Assembly: GCF_029846635.1 (NCBI RefSeq)
Contig: NZ_JARVTG010000001.1
Span: forward strand, 1,704,501-1,768,500
Direction: 5' to 3'
Source of the DNA: Pokkaliibacter sp. MBI-7
GTDB lineage: Bacteria; Pseudomonadota; Gammaproteobacteria; Pseudomonadales; Balneatricaceae
DNA: 64,000 nucleotides
Shown here: positions 17,563 through 26,780 of the stretch, piece after piece
How positions within the stretch are numbered: position 1 is the stretch's first letter
How the letters are laid out: each line of letters opens with the position of its first letter
Notes under the pieces: model-generated
The model's database searches: none
The model's input: only the letters and a program-made list of their open reading frames with translations
What the model was told of the DNA's origin: nothing
Position numbers and translations under genes: made by a program

Positions 17563-19256
17563 CAGTGCTCTCCGCTGAGAATGATTTCGGCGTCAAAAAA
17601 CTGCTGATCAGCGGGCCGGTGGCTGGCCATGATCAGCATCGCACCACTGCGGGTATAACTCTGCAGCCGCTCCATGAAGGCCATCGCCGTGTCCTGATCA
17701 AGGTTGGCGGTAGGCTCATCCAGCAGCAGCAGGCGTGGCCGGTGCAGGAACACCCGCGCCAGCGCAATACGCTGTGCCTGCCCGCCCGACAGGTAGCCAC
17801 CGCTATCGCTGATCACATAGTCCAGACCACCGGGCAAGGTATTGACGACGTCGTCGACTCTGGCCTCATGCAGCGCCGCCAGCAGCTGCGTATCACTGTA
17901 CTGTCGCCCCAGCGTGAGGTTGTCGCGAATGCTGGCAAACAGCAGCTCGGGCTTTTGCGACAGATAACCGATCTGCGCAAACCAGCCCTGCTGCTGAAAG
18001 ATATCCAGCGTCAGGCCATTGATGCTGACTTCCCCCTGATAACGCGGGCGCAGGCCTGCCAGGGTATCCAGCAGGGTGGTCTTGCCTGCCCCAGATGGCC
18101 CTTTCAGCAGCAGCTTCTGGCCGGGCAACAGGGTGAAACTGACCGGGTTGTGCACCGGCTTGTCAGCGCTGCCACTGCGCAGCTGATCCACTTCCAGCCG
18201 TTGCAGCAGCGGGATCTGCAGTTGCTGATCGGCACGGGCGGCGGTGCGCGAAAGCTGGTCCAGCCTGATCAGCTGTTCGGCCATGGAGGTCGCGTCGGAG
18301 CGCATGTGGTAAAGCGTGCCCATACGGCGCAATGGCAGGTAGAACTCCGGCGCCAGCATCAGCAGGAACACACCTTCATACAGCCCCAGTGGGCCCCAGC
18401 TGCCGATGTCGTACTTGCCAAGGAAATACAGGCCGAGATAGACCGCCACCAGCGCCACGCTGATGGCGCTGAAAAACTCCAGCACCGTACCCGACAGAAA
18501 GGCCACCCGCAGCACCGCCATGGTGGATTTGCGGTAGTTCTCCGACTGCTCGAACAGGCGGTCGGCCTCCTGTTCAGTGCTCTGCGCCAGCTGCAGACAC
18601 TGCAGGTTTTTCAGGCGGTCGGCCAGCAGATGGCCCAGACGATTGAGTTGCTGCAGGTTGTCACGGCTGGCGTCACTGGCTTTCCAGCCCGCCAGGATCA
18701 TGAAAACCACCACCAGCGGGGCGGTAAAGACGAAGATCAGCGCTACTACCCAGTTGACCATGCAGGCAGCCAGCAGGATCGCCAGTGGCATCAGTACCGC
18801 CAGACGCTGCAGCGGAATATAGTCAGCGAAGTAACCGCGCTGCTTGTCGATTTCAGTGGCAATCAGATTGCTCAGCTCCGCACTGTTGAACTGCGGAAAC
18901 AGCCGCACATTGAGCGCAAAGCAACGCTGCAGCGCGTAACGGCGCAGCGCCTGGCGAATCTTCAGGCTGGCGCGGTTGCCCACCAGCGTCTGGCCGTAGC
19001 CTGCGACACTGCGCAGCAGCAGTGCCGCTGTCAGTAACAACCAGTCAGCGCTCTGCGGATAGCTGTGCTCGGGCTGAAATATCGCACCATCCAGCATGCT
19101 GGCGACGCAGTAGGCCAGGGTAATGGTCATCGCCACCTGCACCAGCCCCAGCACGGTGGCGATGGCATTGTCGCTACGGGCGTAGCGGCTGAAATAGCGC
19201 AGCAACGCTACAGGCCGCTGAAATTCGGGTTCGGAAAGGCTGTCGGAAGGTTTCAC
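17562..19256 (-). CDS. cydD: Thiol ABC exporter subunit CydD
   Basis: A 564-residue ABC half-transporter with six membrane helices, Walker A KGPSGAGKTTLL, signature LSGGQAQRIALARVFL and Walker B LLLLDEPTANLD. Start is a GTG at 19256 without a strong ribosome site; the next Met would cut into the first helix, so the GTG is kept. It forms a heterodimer with CydC. It is first in the two-gene operon, its stop overlapping the cydC start by one base. Confidence 0.93.
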   Translation of the reverse strand: MKPSDSLSEPEFQRPVALLRYFSRYARSDNAIATVLGLVQVAMTITLAYCVASMLDGAIFQPEHSYPQSADWLLLTAALLLRSVAGYGQTLVGNRASLKIRQALRRYALQRCFALNVRLFPQFNSAELSNLIATEIDKQRGYFADYIPLQRLAVLMPLAILLAACMVNWVVALIFVFTAPLVVVFMILAGWKASDASRDNLQQLNRLGHLLADRLKNLQCLQLAQSTEQEADRLFEQSENYRKSTMAVLRVAFLSGTVLEFFSAISVALVAVYLGLYFLGKYDIGSWGPLGLYEGVFLLMLAPEFYLPLRRMGTLYHMRSDATSMAEQLIRLDQLSRTAARADQQLQIPLLQRLEVDQLRSGSADKPVHNPVSFTLLPGQKLLLKGPSGAGKTTLLDTLAGLRPRYQGEVSINGLTLDIFQQQGWFAQIGYLSQKPELLFASIRDNLTLGRQYSDTQLLAALHEARVDDVVNTLPGGLDYVISDSGGYLSGGQAQRIALARVFLHRPRLLLLDEPTANLDQDTAMAFMERLQSYTRSGAMLIMASHRPADQQFFDAEIILSGEH

Positions 19257-19384
19257 AGGTGTTGGGCCGCCATAGATCAGGTTACGCGTACATTAGCGCA
19301 ATCTGATGCAGATTGATTTGATCAGGTACGGGATTTGGGCGCATTGGGTGCTGGTATGCCCGGGCCCGTGCGGTACGACTGCGC

Positions 19385-20296
19385 CTAGCGCTGCCCCCGG
19401 CGTACCAGCAGTTCCATAAACACATCACGCGGTTTGTTGAGGCGCCCGTACTGACGGGTGATTGCCGCGATCCCCAGCTTGTACATGCGCTCATCGGGCA
19501 GCAGCGGCTTAAGCCGCCCTTCCTTCACCCAGTGGCCGACATACTGTTCAGGCAGAAAGCCGATATAGGCGCCGGACAACACCATGGCAGTGCGGGTTTC
19601 GTAGTAATACGCCGATGCGGCCTTGGTCAGGCCACGCAGCTGCACCGTGACATCCGGGTTGGTCTGAATCCCGGCGTGTACCAGCTTCTGCTGCTCCAGT
19701 TGTACCCGCACTTCATTGTGATCAGGCTCATGAAACAGCGGATGGGTATTGCTGCAGTACAGATAACAGGTTTCTTCATAGATGGGCTGATACAGCAGGC
19801 CGTCCAGCTCACGGTGATAGGGGATGAAACCGACATCGGCCTCTTCATTGAGGATACGCCGCTCGATCTCATTCATCGGCGCCGTCTCGAAGTTGATGTA
19901 GACATCCGGTGCGCGCTGGCAGAACTCACCCAGCACCTCGGGGAAATGACTGCGATCATCGAGGCTGATGGTATCGCTGGCGACCAGATTCAGCTCACCA
20001 CTGACCTGCACGTGCAGGGCATTGACGGTGGAGCGGAAGTCTTCCATCTGCGAGAACAGCCGGCGCACAGCGTCATAGATGATGATACCGTCTTCGGTCA
20101 GGGCGAAGCCGGAACGCCCGCGGCTGCACAGCGTCAGCTTCAGCCGTTGTTCCAGATTCGACATGTGCACACTGATGGTGGAGCGGCTGACGTTTAATAC
20201 CGCCTCAGCCGCCGAGAAGCCACCACACTCGACCACGGTTTTGAAGACTTTCAGCAGGCGAATTTCATAATCACCGACCTGCCCAAGCTCAGCCAT
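19385..20296 (-). CDS. LysR-family transcriptional regulator
   Basis: A 303-residue LysR protein: helix-turn-helix GFSAAEAVLNVSRSTISVHM with LEQRLKLTLCSRGRSGFALT behind it, then a two-lobed effector domain (LNLVASDTISLDDRSHFPE; ADVGFIPYHRELDGL). The frame continues upstream to a TTG at 20359, but the ATG at 20296 gives the usual LysR length. Divergent from gabD across 181 bp, so it is the likely activator of gabDT, in place of the GabR- or CsiR-type regulators seen elsewhere. The inducer could be GABA or succinate semialdehyde; this is inferred. Confidence 0.85.
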   Translation of the reverse strand: MAELGQVGDYEIRLLKVFKTVVECGGFSAAEAVLNVSRSTISVHMSNLEQRLKLTLCSRGRSGFALTEDGIIIYDAVRRLFSQMEDFRSTVNALHVQVSGELNLVASDTISLDDRSHFPEVLGEFCQRAPDVYINFETAPMNEIERRILNEEADVGFIPYHRELDGLLYQPIYEETCYLYCSNTHPLFHEPDHNEVRVQLEQQKLVHAGIQTNPDVTVQLRGLTKAASAYYYETRTAMVLSGAYIGFLPEQYVGHWVKEGRLKPLLPDERMYKLGIAAITRQYGRLNKPRDVFMELLVRRGQR

Positions 20297-20384
20297 GGGG
20301 TTGGCGGGCGATGCACCTGAAGAGGGCACGGAACCCTGTGTTTGTTTTATGTTCTTCAAAGTAAATATTTAATCTTCGTTATTT

Positions 20385-20396
20385 ATAAAACTTTAT
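20385..20396. promoter_or_regulatory. Palindrome in LysR/gabD divergent promoter
   Basis: ATAAA-AC-TTTAT is a perfect dyad in an AT-rich stretch about 85 bp upstream of gabD, a position suited to a LysR recognition site. It is not the classic T-N11-A box, so this is tentative. Confidence 0.35.
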
Positions 20397-20477
20397 ACCA
20401 GACTCTAAGATGATGTGCATCGCAGCTAACCGCTGCCACCTGATGCAGTTACTGCTCGCCGCTTACGGAGAATCCAG

Positions 20478-21956
20478 ATGTCATCTTCACAGCCCGCCTA
20501 CATCGCTGACCTGAATTATCTGCTCGCGCCAGTGTGCCAGTCTGAAGGCAGCCACTGGGTCAGCGGTGATCAGCACGACAGCTTTGTGGTGACCAACCCC
20601 GCCAATGGCGATGTGCTGGCGCAGCTGGCTAACCATAGCGCAGAAGATACCCGTCACGCCATTGACCTGGCCAGTGCGGCACTACCCGCCTGGCAGAAAC
20701 TGACGGCCAAGGCCCGCTCGGTGATCCTGCGTCAGTGGTTCAACCTGATCAACCAGCATGCCGATGATCTGGCCCTGCTGATGACCCTGGAACAGGGTAA
20801 GCCACTGGCAGAAGCCAAAGGGGAAGTGCTGTACGGCGCGTCCTTTATTGAGTGGTTCGCCGAAGAAGCCAAACGGACTTACGGTGATGTGATTCCGTCA
20901 CCTCAGGGCGACCGCCGCCTGCTGACTATTCGCCAGAGCATTGGCGTGGTTGCTGCTATTACGCCCTGGAACTTCCCCAATGCCATGATCACCCGCAAGG
21001 TGGCACCGGCACTGGCAGCAGGCTGCACCGTGGTGATCAAGCCCTCGGAAGAAACACCACTGTCGGCCATTGCTCTGGCCAATCTGGCCTATCAGGCCGG
21101 GGTGCCTCGTGATGCGCTGCACCTGATCCTCAGCAACCGGGCAGCCGAGGTCGGCAATGTCATGTGTGAAGACAGCCGGGTGCGCAAGCTGACCTTCACC
21201 GGCTCGACCCCGGTGGGCAAGATTCTGATGCGTCAGTGTGCCGATACGGTCAAGAAACTGGGCCTGGAGCTCGGCGGTAACGCCCCTTTCATCGTCTTCG
21301 ATGATGCTGATCTGGATGCCGCTGTGAATGGCCTGATGCTGTCGAAATTCCGCAACGCAGGTCAGACCTGTGTCTGTGCCAACCGTATTCTGGTGCAGGA
21401 CAGCGTTTACGATGCGTTCGTCGCCAAACTGAAAATCGCTGTGGAAAAACTGCAGGTGGGCAACGGCACTGAAGCCGGTGTCACTACCGGTCCGCTGATC
21501 AACAGCAAAGCCATCGACAAGGTTGAGCGGCTGGTCAATGAAGCCCGCGCCGCCGGTGCCGAAGTCATCACCGGCGGCCAGCGTCATGCGGCCGGTGCAG
21601 GCTTCTATGAGCCGACACTGGTGATCAATGCCACCGCAGATATGAGTATCTGTCAGGAAGAAATCTTCGGCCCGGTAGCACCGCTGGTGCGCTTCTCCAC
21701 TGAAGAAGAAGCTGTCCGTATTGCCAATGACACGCCTTTTGGTCTGGCCGCCTATTTCTACAGCCGCGACATCGGCCGCATCTGGCGGGTGGGCGAAGGG
21801 CTGGAATATGGCATGGTAGGCATCAACGAAGGCGGCATTTCCAACGAAGTGGCTCCCTTCGGCGGCGTCAAGGAGTCCGGTCTTGGCCGTGAAGGCTCGA
21901 AATATGGCATCGAAGACTTTATGGAAATCAAATATCTGTGCATGGGTGGCATTTAA
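20478..21956 (+). CDS. gabD: Succinate-semialdehyde dehydrogenase (NADP+)
   Basis: A 492-residue aldehyde dehydrogenase. PWNFPNAMITRK (163-174), LGLELGGNAP with the general-base Glu264, and GQTCVCANR with catalytic Cys298 are in place; the second Cys two residues later is typical of GabD. Ends in the usual GIEDFMEIKYLCMGG form. It oxidises succinate semialdehyde to succinate, completing GABA breakdown together with the next gene. CGGAGAATCC provides the ribosome site. A hairpin separates it from gabT. Confidence 0.94.
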   Translation: MSSSQPAYIADLNYLLAPVCQSEGSHWVSGDQHDSFVVTNPANGDVLAQLANHSAEDTRHAIDLASAALPAWQKLTAKARSVILRQWFNLINQHADDLALLMTLEQGKPLAEAKGEVLYGASFIEWFAEEAKRTYGDVIPSPQGDRRLLTIRQSIGVVAAITPWNFPNAMITRKVAPALAAGCTVVIKPSEETPLSAIALANLAYQAGVPRDALHLILSNRAAEVGNVMCEDSRVRKLTFTGSTPVGKILMRQCADTVKKLGLELGGNAPFIVFDDADLDAAVNGLMLSKFRNAGQTCVCANRILVQDSVYDAFVAKLKIAVEKLQVGNGTEAGVTTGPLINSKAIDKVERLVNEARAAGAEVITGGQRHAAGAGFYEPTLVINATADMSICQEEIFGPVAPLVRFSTEEEAVRIANDTPFGLAAYFYSRDIGRIWRVGEGLEYGMVGINEGGISNEVAPFGGVKESGLGREGSKYGIEDFMEIKYLCMGGI

Positions 21957-22006
21957 CCTGCCTGATTGCTACAGACAATAAAACCGACTTAACTTAATCA
22001 AACCCA

Positions 22007-22035
22007 CGCTGGCAGCGGCCATCCCGCTGCCAGCG
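22007..22035 (+). terminator. Strong hairpin between gabD and gabT
   Basis: A 12-bp perfect stem, CGCTGGCAGCGG / CCGCTGCCAGCG, with a 5-nt loop and no T tract, lies in the 139-bp gap. It may stabilise gabD mRNA or attenuate gabT. Confidence 0.55.
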
Positions 22036-22095
22036 CAGAACGCCAACACTGACAGCAGTCGCCGACAGGGCGTGCTGAAGCGCGGAGTCAAGTAA

Positions 22096-23373
22096 ATGTC
22101 CAATTCAGACCTGCAACAACGCAAAGATGCCGTGATTGCCCGTGGTATGGGTAATATGGCTCCCATCTACGTCGAGCGCGCCCTCAATGCCGAGTTGTGG
22201 GATGCCGACGGCAAACGCTACATCGACTTTGGTGCCGGTATTGCTGTGGTCAACACCGGTCACTGTCACCCTAAGGTCATTGCTGCGGTCAAGGCCCAGC
22301 TGGACAAGGTGACACACACCTGCATGACCGTAACCCCCTATCGCGAAGCCGTTGAACTGGCCGAGAAGCTGGTCAAGATCGCTCCCGGCAGCACGCCCAA
22401 GAAAGCCATGTTTGTCAGCACCGGTGCAGAAGCCGTAGAAAACGCGGTGAAGATTGCCCGCGCCTACACTGGCCGCAGTGCCATCATCGCCTTCGACGGT
22501 GGCTTCCATGGCCGTACCAACATGACCATGGGTCTGACCGGTAAAGTGGTGCCCTACAAAGCCGGTTTCGGCCCGTTCCCGAACGACATCTACCGCCTGC
22601 CTTACCCTAACGCGCTGCACGGTGTCAGTGAGGAAGACGCACTGCACGCCCTGCAGATGCGCTTCAAGACCGACGTGGAGCCAGGTCGTGTGGCGGCCAT
22701 CATCATTGAGCCGGTGCAGGGTGAAGGTGGTTTCTACCGCGCTCCGGTCAGCTTCCTGCAGTCTCTGCGCAAGCTGTGCAGCGAGCATGGCATCATGCTG
22801 ATCTGTGACGAAATCCAGAGCGGCTTTGCCCGTACCGGCAAGATGTTTGCCATCGAGTACGCAGGCATCGAAGCAGACATTATGACCATGGCCAAAGGGA
22901 TTGCCGGTGGCTTCCCACTGTCTGCCGTGGTCGGTAAAGCAGAGATCATGGATGCGGCCAACCCCGGTGGTCTGGGCGGTACCTATGCAGGCTCCCCCAT
23001 TGGCTGTGCTGCCGCTCTGGCGGTAATGGATGTCATCGAAGAAGAGCAGCTGTGTCAGCGTGCTGTCGCTATCGGCGAGCAGATGGTGGGTCACCTGAAT
23101 ACCCTGAAGGCCAAGTATCCTCAGCGTATCGGTGAAGTGCGTAATCTCGGTGCGATGATCGCGGTGGAGTTCGTACAGGACGGCAATATCGACAAGCCCG
23201 ATGCCGAACTGACCAAGAAGCTGTCCGCTGAAGCGGCCAAGCGCGGTCTGATCCTGCTGACCTGCGGTATTCGCGCTAACGTTATTCGCTTCCTGCCTGC
23301 ACTGACGGCTCCGTTCGAGATCATCGACGAAGGCATGCAGCTGTTCAGCGATATCCTGGCTGAGCTGGTGTAA
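22096..23373 (+). CDS. gabT: 4-aminobutyrate aminotransferase
   Basis: A 425-residue class III PLP aminotransferase. FVSTGAEAVENAVKIAR (106-122), FDGGFHGRTNMTMGLTG and DIMTMAKGIAGGFPLSAVVG with PLP-Lys267 match GabT, as does IIIEPVQGEGGFY. It transfers the amino group of GABA to 2-oxoglutarate. GCGGAG lies upstream of the ATG. It is followed by two terminators in tandem. Confidence 0.94.
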   Translation: MSNSDLQQRKDAVIARGMGNMAPIYVERALNAELWDADGKRYIDFGAGIAVVNTGHCHPKVIAAVKAQLDKVTHTCMTVTPYREAVELAEKLVKIAPGSTPKKAMFVSTGAEAVENAVKIARAYTGRSAIIAFDGGFHGRTNMTMGLTGKVVPYKAGFGPFPNDIYRLPYPNALHGVSEEDALHALQMRFKTDVEPGRVAAIIIEPVQGEGGFYRAPVSFLQSLRKLCSEHGIMLICDEIQSGFARTGKMFAIEYAGIEADIMTMAKGIAGGFPLSAVVGKAEIMDAANPGGLGGTYAGSPIGCAAALAVMDVIEEEQLCQRAVAIGEQMVGHLNTLKAKYPQRIGEVRNLGAMIAVEFVQDGNIDKPDAELTKKLSAEAAKRGLILLTCGIRANVIRFLPALTAPFEIIDEGMQLFSDILAELV

Positions 23374-23444
23374 CCCGCTTAGCTTTTACCAGCCACCCGG
23401 CACAGGTGCCGCCGGGCGGCTGTGCTACCCAATCCTGTCTATTT

Positions 23445-23470
23445 GCGGACCCTCGTGGTCCGCTTTTTTT
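23445..23470 (+). terminator. Terminator 1 after gabT
   Basis: GCGGACC-CTCGT-GGTCCGC followed by eight T's, 72 bp after the gabT stop. A classic rho-independent terminator. Confidence 0.93.
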
Positions 23471-23553
23471 TGCGCAAAAAACCACCAGCATCAGGAACCA
23501 TGGCCCACCGACAACCACTCAGCAGTCGATGCCTATGCTGTACCTTGGCTATT

Positions 23554-23579
23554 GCGGGCTCCCTCAGGCCCGCTTTTTT
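23554..23579 (+). terminator. Terminator 2, related in sequence to terminator 1
   Basis: GCGGGC-TCCCTCAG-GCCCGC followed by TTTTTT, 84 bp beyond the first. Both are preceded by CTATT(T)GCGG, suggesting a duplicated unit. The segment between them may be a separately ended small RNA. Confidence 0.88.
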
Positions 23580-23694
23580 CTTCCCGCTGACCCAATCTCG
23601 CCGTCCTGCCCTTCCAACTCTTGCGCTTCAACCCCAGATAACAGCATGTTGCACTGCGCCAATCAGGCACGGAAAGGCCCCCGGAGAATTGTCG

Positions 23695-25011
23695 ATGACG
23701 GCTGCGTTAGTCGATCCCCTCACACTCGGTACCGTATTTCAGCGTCAGGAACAGGAAGGTCTGCGTCTTGCCATCAAGGGCCGGGGCATTGCACTGCTAC
23801 TGCTGGGTGTATGGCTGATTTCCACCCGTGCCGACGCGCCAGAGCATGCCCTCAACTACGCACTGGTGCTCTGCGTGTTTGGCGCACTCGGCCTGCTGCA
23901 CTATCGCGTGATTGGCAGCCCTTTGGACCGCCCCTGGGTCAAATACCTGTTTGTGTTGCTCGATATCGCTCTGCTTTCCGGCCTGATCGCCACCCAGCCG
24001 CTCTATGCCGGGTTGGATTTGCCGCAGGCGATCATCTTTCGCGCACCGTTTTTCCCGTTCTACTTTGTCGCACTCGGCGCCAGCACCTTCAGTTTTTCTC
24101 CGGGTCTGGTGCTCTGGGCGGGCATCAGCGGCGCTGCGGGCTGGCTCGGCGCGTTTTTCTACAGCATCCACGATATGAGCGTGACCTACGAATGGAGTGA
24201 CATTGGCCGCTATCCGGACACCGCCCATTTTGTCCGCTATTTCTTCGACCCCCACTTTGTCGGCACCGCCGCCCGCATTCAGGAAAGCCTGGCGCTGGTA
24301 CTGGTGGCGTTGCTGATAGCCATCGTTATGTGGCGTGCGCGGACGACACTACGGCGACAAATCCACGGTGAACAGGAACGGCAGCTGATCACCACCATCT
24401 TCGGCCAGTACGTACCGCCAGTGATTGCAGCACAGCTGATTTCAGATCAGGGCAGCCTGGAGCCGATGGAGGCCGAGGCCACCATCCTGTTTGCCGATAT
24501 GGCCAACTTCACCCATCTCACCGAAACCCTCGGCGCTAAAGGCGTGGTGGATGTACTGAACAGTTACTTCGATACCCTGACCCGCATCATCAGCGAGCAC
24601 AACGGCATCATCACCCAGTTTCAGGGGGATGCCATTCTCGCTACGTTCAACGTGCCTGTGGAAGACCGCCAGCATGCCCGCCGTGCAGTGGAAGCGGCAC
24701 GCGCCATCCTGACCACGGTGGCCAGTCAGCACTTCGCCGGCCAGCATATCAAAGCCCGCATCGGTATCTGCACCGGGCAGGTGATTGCCGGCAGCATCGG
24801 TGGCGGCGGGCGGCAGAACTACACGGTGCATGGCCCGACAGTGAATACCGCTGCACGGCTGGAAGGCATGAACAAGGACTATCAGACGCAGGTGCTGATT
24901 GCAGAAACAACGGTGGTGCGCTGCCCGGACACGCACTTTATCGAAGTGGACACAACGCAGGTCAGAGGCGGAAAAGCCCCTCTGCGCATCTTTACCCTGA
25001 GTAAAACCTGA
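23695..25011 (+). CDS. Membrane class III nucleotide cyclase
   Basis: A 438-residue protein: five to six hydrophobic segments in residues 30-215, a short linker (RQLITTIFGQYVPPVIAAQL) and a class III cyclase domain from about 258. The metal-binding Asp268 (LFADMANF) and Asp312 (QGDAILATF) are present, as are Asn384 and Arg388 (VNTAARLE) for transition-state binding. The residues that read the base are unusual: the canonical Lys is Gln308 (TQFQGD) and the canonical Asp of GDxVN is Pro (HGPTVN). It probably makes cAMP, but base choice is uncertain. The ATG at 23695 has GGAG nine bases upstream; the longer frame would run through both terminators. Confidence 0.85.
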   Translation: MTAALVDPLTLGTVFQRQEQEGLRLAIKGRGIALLLLGVWLISTRADAPEHALNYALVLCVFGALGLLHYRVIGSPLDRPWVKYLFVLLDIALLSGLIATQPLYAGLDLPQAIIFRAPFFPFYFVALGASTFSFSPGLVLWAGISGAAGWLGAFFYSIHDMSVTYEWSDIGRYPDTAHFVRYFFDPHFVGTAARIQESLALVLVALLIAIVMWRARTTLRRQIHGEQERQLITTIFGQYVPPVIAAQLISDQGSLEPMEAEATILFADMANFTHLTETLGAKGVVDVLNSYFDTLTRIISEHNGIITQFQGDAILATFNVPVEDRQHARRAVEAARAILTTVASQHFAGQHIKARIGICTGQVIAGSIGGGGRQNYTVHGPTVNTAARLEGMNKDYQTQVLIAETTVVRCPDTHFIEVDTTQVRGGKAPLRIFTLSKT

Positions 25012-25252
25012 ACCCGACACCCTGCTGCAGCATTTGGTTACCAACTGCTGCAAACGTAACGGCAATCAGCCTTGAAGCCAGCGCCTTGTCCCGTAAAGAA
25101 AAAGTAAGAGAACCCTCGCACGTTGCTGCACATTTGCCCCGGCCAGCTGATGACTTTTCCGTCGCGGGCTCATTACAATAGGCGCGGGGTGGCACCCAGG
25201 CGAGATTCAGGGCTCTGATGAGTAGAGCCAGTTAAGGACAGGAGCTGTCACC

Positions 25253-25804
25253 ATGGACAAATCGATGTTGATTGGAATCGTGATCGGTGCTGTCGGCGTC
25301 ACTGCCGGTGGTGCCATTGGTGGATACCAATACTTCAATCAGGCACCCCAGGGGCCAACCGAGGCTCAGGTGCTGGATGTCAAAACCCTGACCAATACCA
25401 CTGATGTACCACGTCAGGTTTGCCATGACGAAGTCGTCACCCATCAGAAACCCGTACAGGACCAGAACCGCGTAGCAGGCTCGGTCATCGGAGCACTGGC
25501 GGGAGGGCTACTCGGCAATCAGGTAGGCGGCGGGAATGGTAAAACCCTGGCGACCATCGCAGGTGCTGCCGCAGGCGGCTATGCCGGTAATCAGGTACAG
25601 AAGAACATGCAGAACGGCGATACCTACACCACCACCAAGCAGGTCTGTAGCACAGTAACAGACAAGAAAACCGATGTGGTGGGGTACGAGGTCAAGTACA
25701 AGCTGGGCGACGGCATTGGTACCGTGAAAATGGACCACAAACCCGGCGCAACCATCCCGGTCAGGGAGGGACAGCTGGTACTGAATCAGCCTAACGCGGG
25801 TTGA
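25253..25804 (+). CDS. Glycine-zipper 2TM envelope protein
   Basis: A 183-residue protein with an N-terminal hydrophobic anchor (MLIGIVIGAVGVTAGGAIGG) and a central glycine zipper, SVIGALAGGLLGNQVGGGNG then AGAAAGGYAGNQVQ (about residues 78-118), as in the Rickettsia 17-kDa/SlyB/YmgG families. One Cys pair (VCHDE, VCSTV) may form a disulfide. Likely anchored in the cell envelope; such proteins support envelope integrity, with no known activity. Ribosome site AGGACAGGAG. It is monocistronic and ends at a good terminator. Confidence 0.82.
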   Translation: MDKSMLIGIVIGAVGVTAGGAIGGYQYFNQAPQGPTEAQVLDVKTLTNTTDVPRQVCHDEVVTHQKPVQDQNRVAGSVIGALAGGLLGNQVGGGNGKTLATIAGAAAGGYAGNQVQKNMQNGDTYTTTKQVCSTVTDKKTDVVGYEVKYKLGDGIGTVKMDHKPGATIPVREGQLVLNQPNAG

Positions 25805-25832
25805 TCGTTATCACTGAACTGAACAGGCTCTG

Positions 25833-25863
25833 AGCCGGAAGGTAATCCCTTCCGGCTTTTTTC
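25833..25863 (+). terminator. Terminator of glycine-zipper gene
   Basis: AGCCGGAAGG-TAATC-CCTTCCGGCT followed by a T run, 29 bp after the stop. Confidence 0.93.
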
Positions 25864-25915
25864 TGCCTGCCATCAGCCTTTCAGGCCTGCATATTCACCG
25901 TCACACCGACAGCGT

Positions 25916-26521
25916 TCATGTTGGCTGATAGCCACGCAGGAATACGCGGACGGCGCGCTGGGCGACGGCCTCAATACGCTGTGCGGTCGGCAGCTGTTCT
26001 ACCCGCAACGTACACAACTCCAGCATTTCAGACTCCAGCAAACCTTTCAGATGGCGGGCTGCAATCTGTGGATCTTCCTGACACAGCTGGCCCTGCTCCA
26101 TCATCTGCTGCAGATACAACGCCAGCTGGTTCATTCCCCGTTGCGGCCCTCTGGCATAAAACTGCCTGCCGATATCACTGCTACCCGCAGCCGTGATCAG
26201 CAGTCTCCGCAACGCCAGCATTTCGTCAGTGCACACCAGTTGCAGAAAACGCTGGCCGAAACGCAGCAAGGTCTCCTCCATACTGCCCTGCCCCAGCTGC
26301 AGACCACCAAACAAGGCCGTCATATCTGCCTCTGCCGCCTGCATCATGATGTTGACGAACAGGTCTTCCTTGGACGGGAAATAGTTATACAGAGTCGTCT
26401 TCGACCCCCCTACCCGCGCAGCAATCTGCGCCATCGAGGCCTGTTCAAAGCCAACCTCCCGAAATACCTCAGCAGCGGTCGCCATGATCGCCTGCCGCCT
26501 TTCTTCACTTTTGCTTCTCAT
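25916..26521 (-). CDS. TetR-family repressor of the adjacent efflux operon
   Basis: A 201-residue TetR protein: helix-turn-helix AAEVFREVGFEQASMAQIAA, RVGGSKTTLYNYFPSKEDLF (residues 13-52) and an all-helical effector domain of the AcrR C-terminal type. The ATG at 26521 replaces a much longer open frame without family features. It is divergent from a three-gene drug efflux operon with two copies of a GACTGTACAG palindrome between them, so it very probably represses that operon and itself until a toxic ligand binds. Confidence 0.88.
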   Translation of the reverse strand: MRSKSEERRQAIMATAAEVFREVGFEQASMAQIAARVGGSKTTLYNYFPSKEDLFVNIMMQAAEADMTALFGGLQLGQGSMEETLLRFGQRFLQLVCTDEMLALRRLLITAAGSSDIGRQFYARGPQRGMNQLALYLQQMMEQGQLCQEDPQIAARHLKGLLESEMLELCTLRVEQLPTAQRIEAVAQRAVRVFLRGYQPT

Positions 26522-26704
26522 TACCTGTCTCTGTCTGCCACCGTGGCTGCAGGCTGAAGTCAGCACGGCGGTGATCCATTGTAACGACTTGATCGGTATA
26601 ACCCGAGACGCTGATCCTGACTCGTGGTTATTCGTCTTTATTCCTGACCGGGCAGCCACCCACATAGTGAGTCACGAACCTTAAGGCAATCTTTTTTAAA
26701 ACTG

Positions 26705-26755
26705 GACTGTACAGTCTATTGACTCACCATAGGTGGAAAGAAGTAGACTGTACAG
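26705..26755. promoter_or_regulatory. Efflux promoter with two TetR-type operators
   Basis: GACTGTACAGTC (26705-26716) is a perfect 12-bp palindrome. GACTGTACAG recurs at 26746-26755. Between them lies TTGACT (26719-26724), a good -35 hexamer, with AGTAGA or TAGACT 17-19 bp further as -10. The two operators thus bracket the core promoter of the efflux operon. Confidence 0.7.
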
Positions 26756-26780
26756 CACAGTTTAGTTTTGAGCAGACGCC

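Noticed and set aside
17565..19037. 490-codon plus-strand frame opposite cydD
   Set aside because: Gln/His-rich shadow of the cydD gene without any domain.
23422..23694. Upstream extension of the cyclase reading frame
   Set aside because: It runs through two rho-independent terminators and contains no domain. The ATG at 23695 has a good ribosome site.
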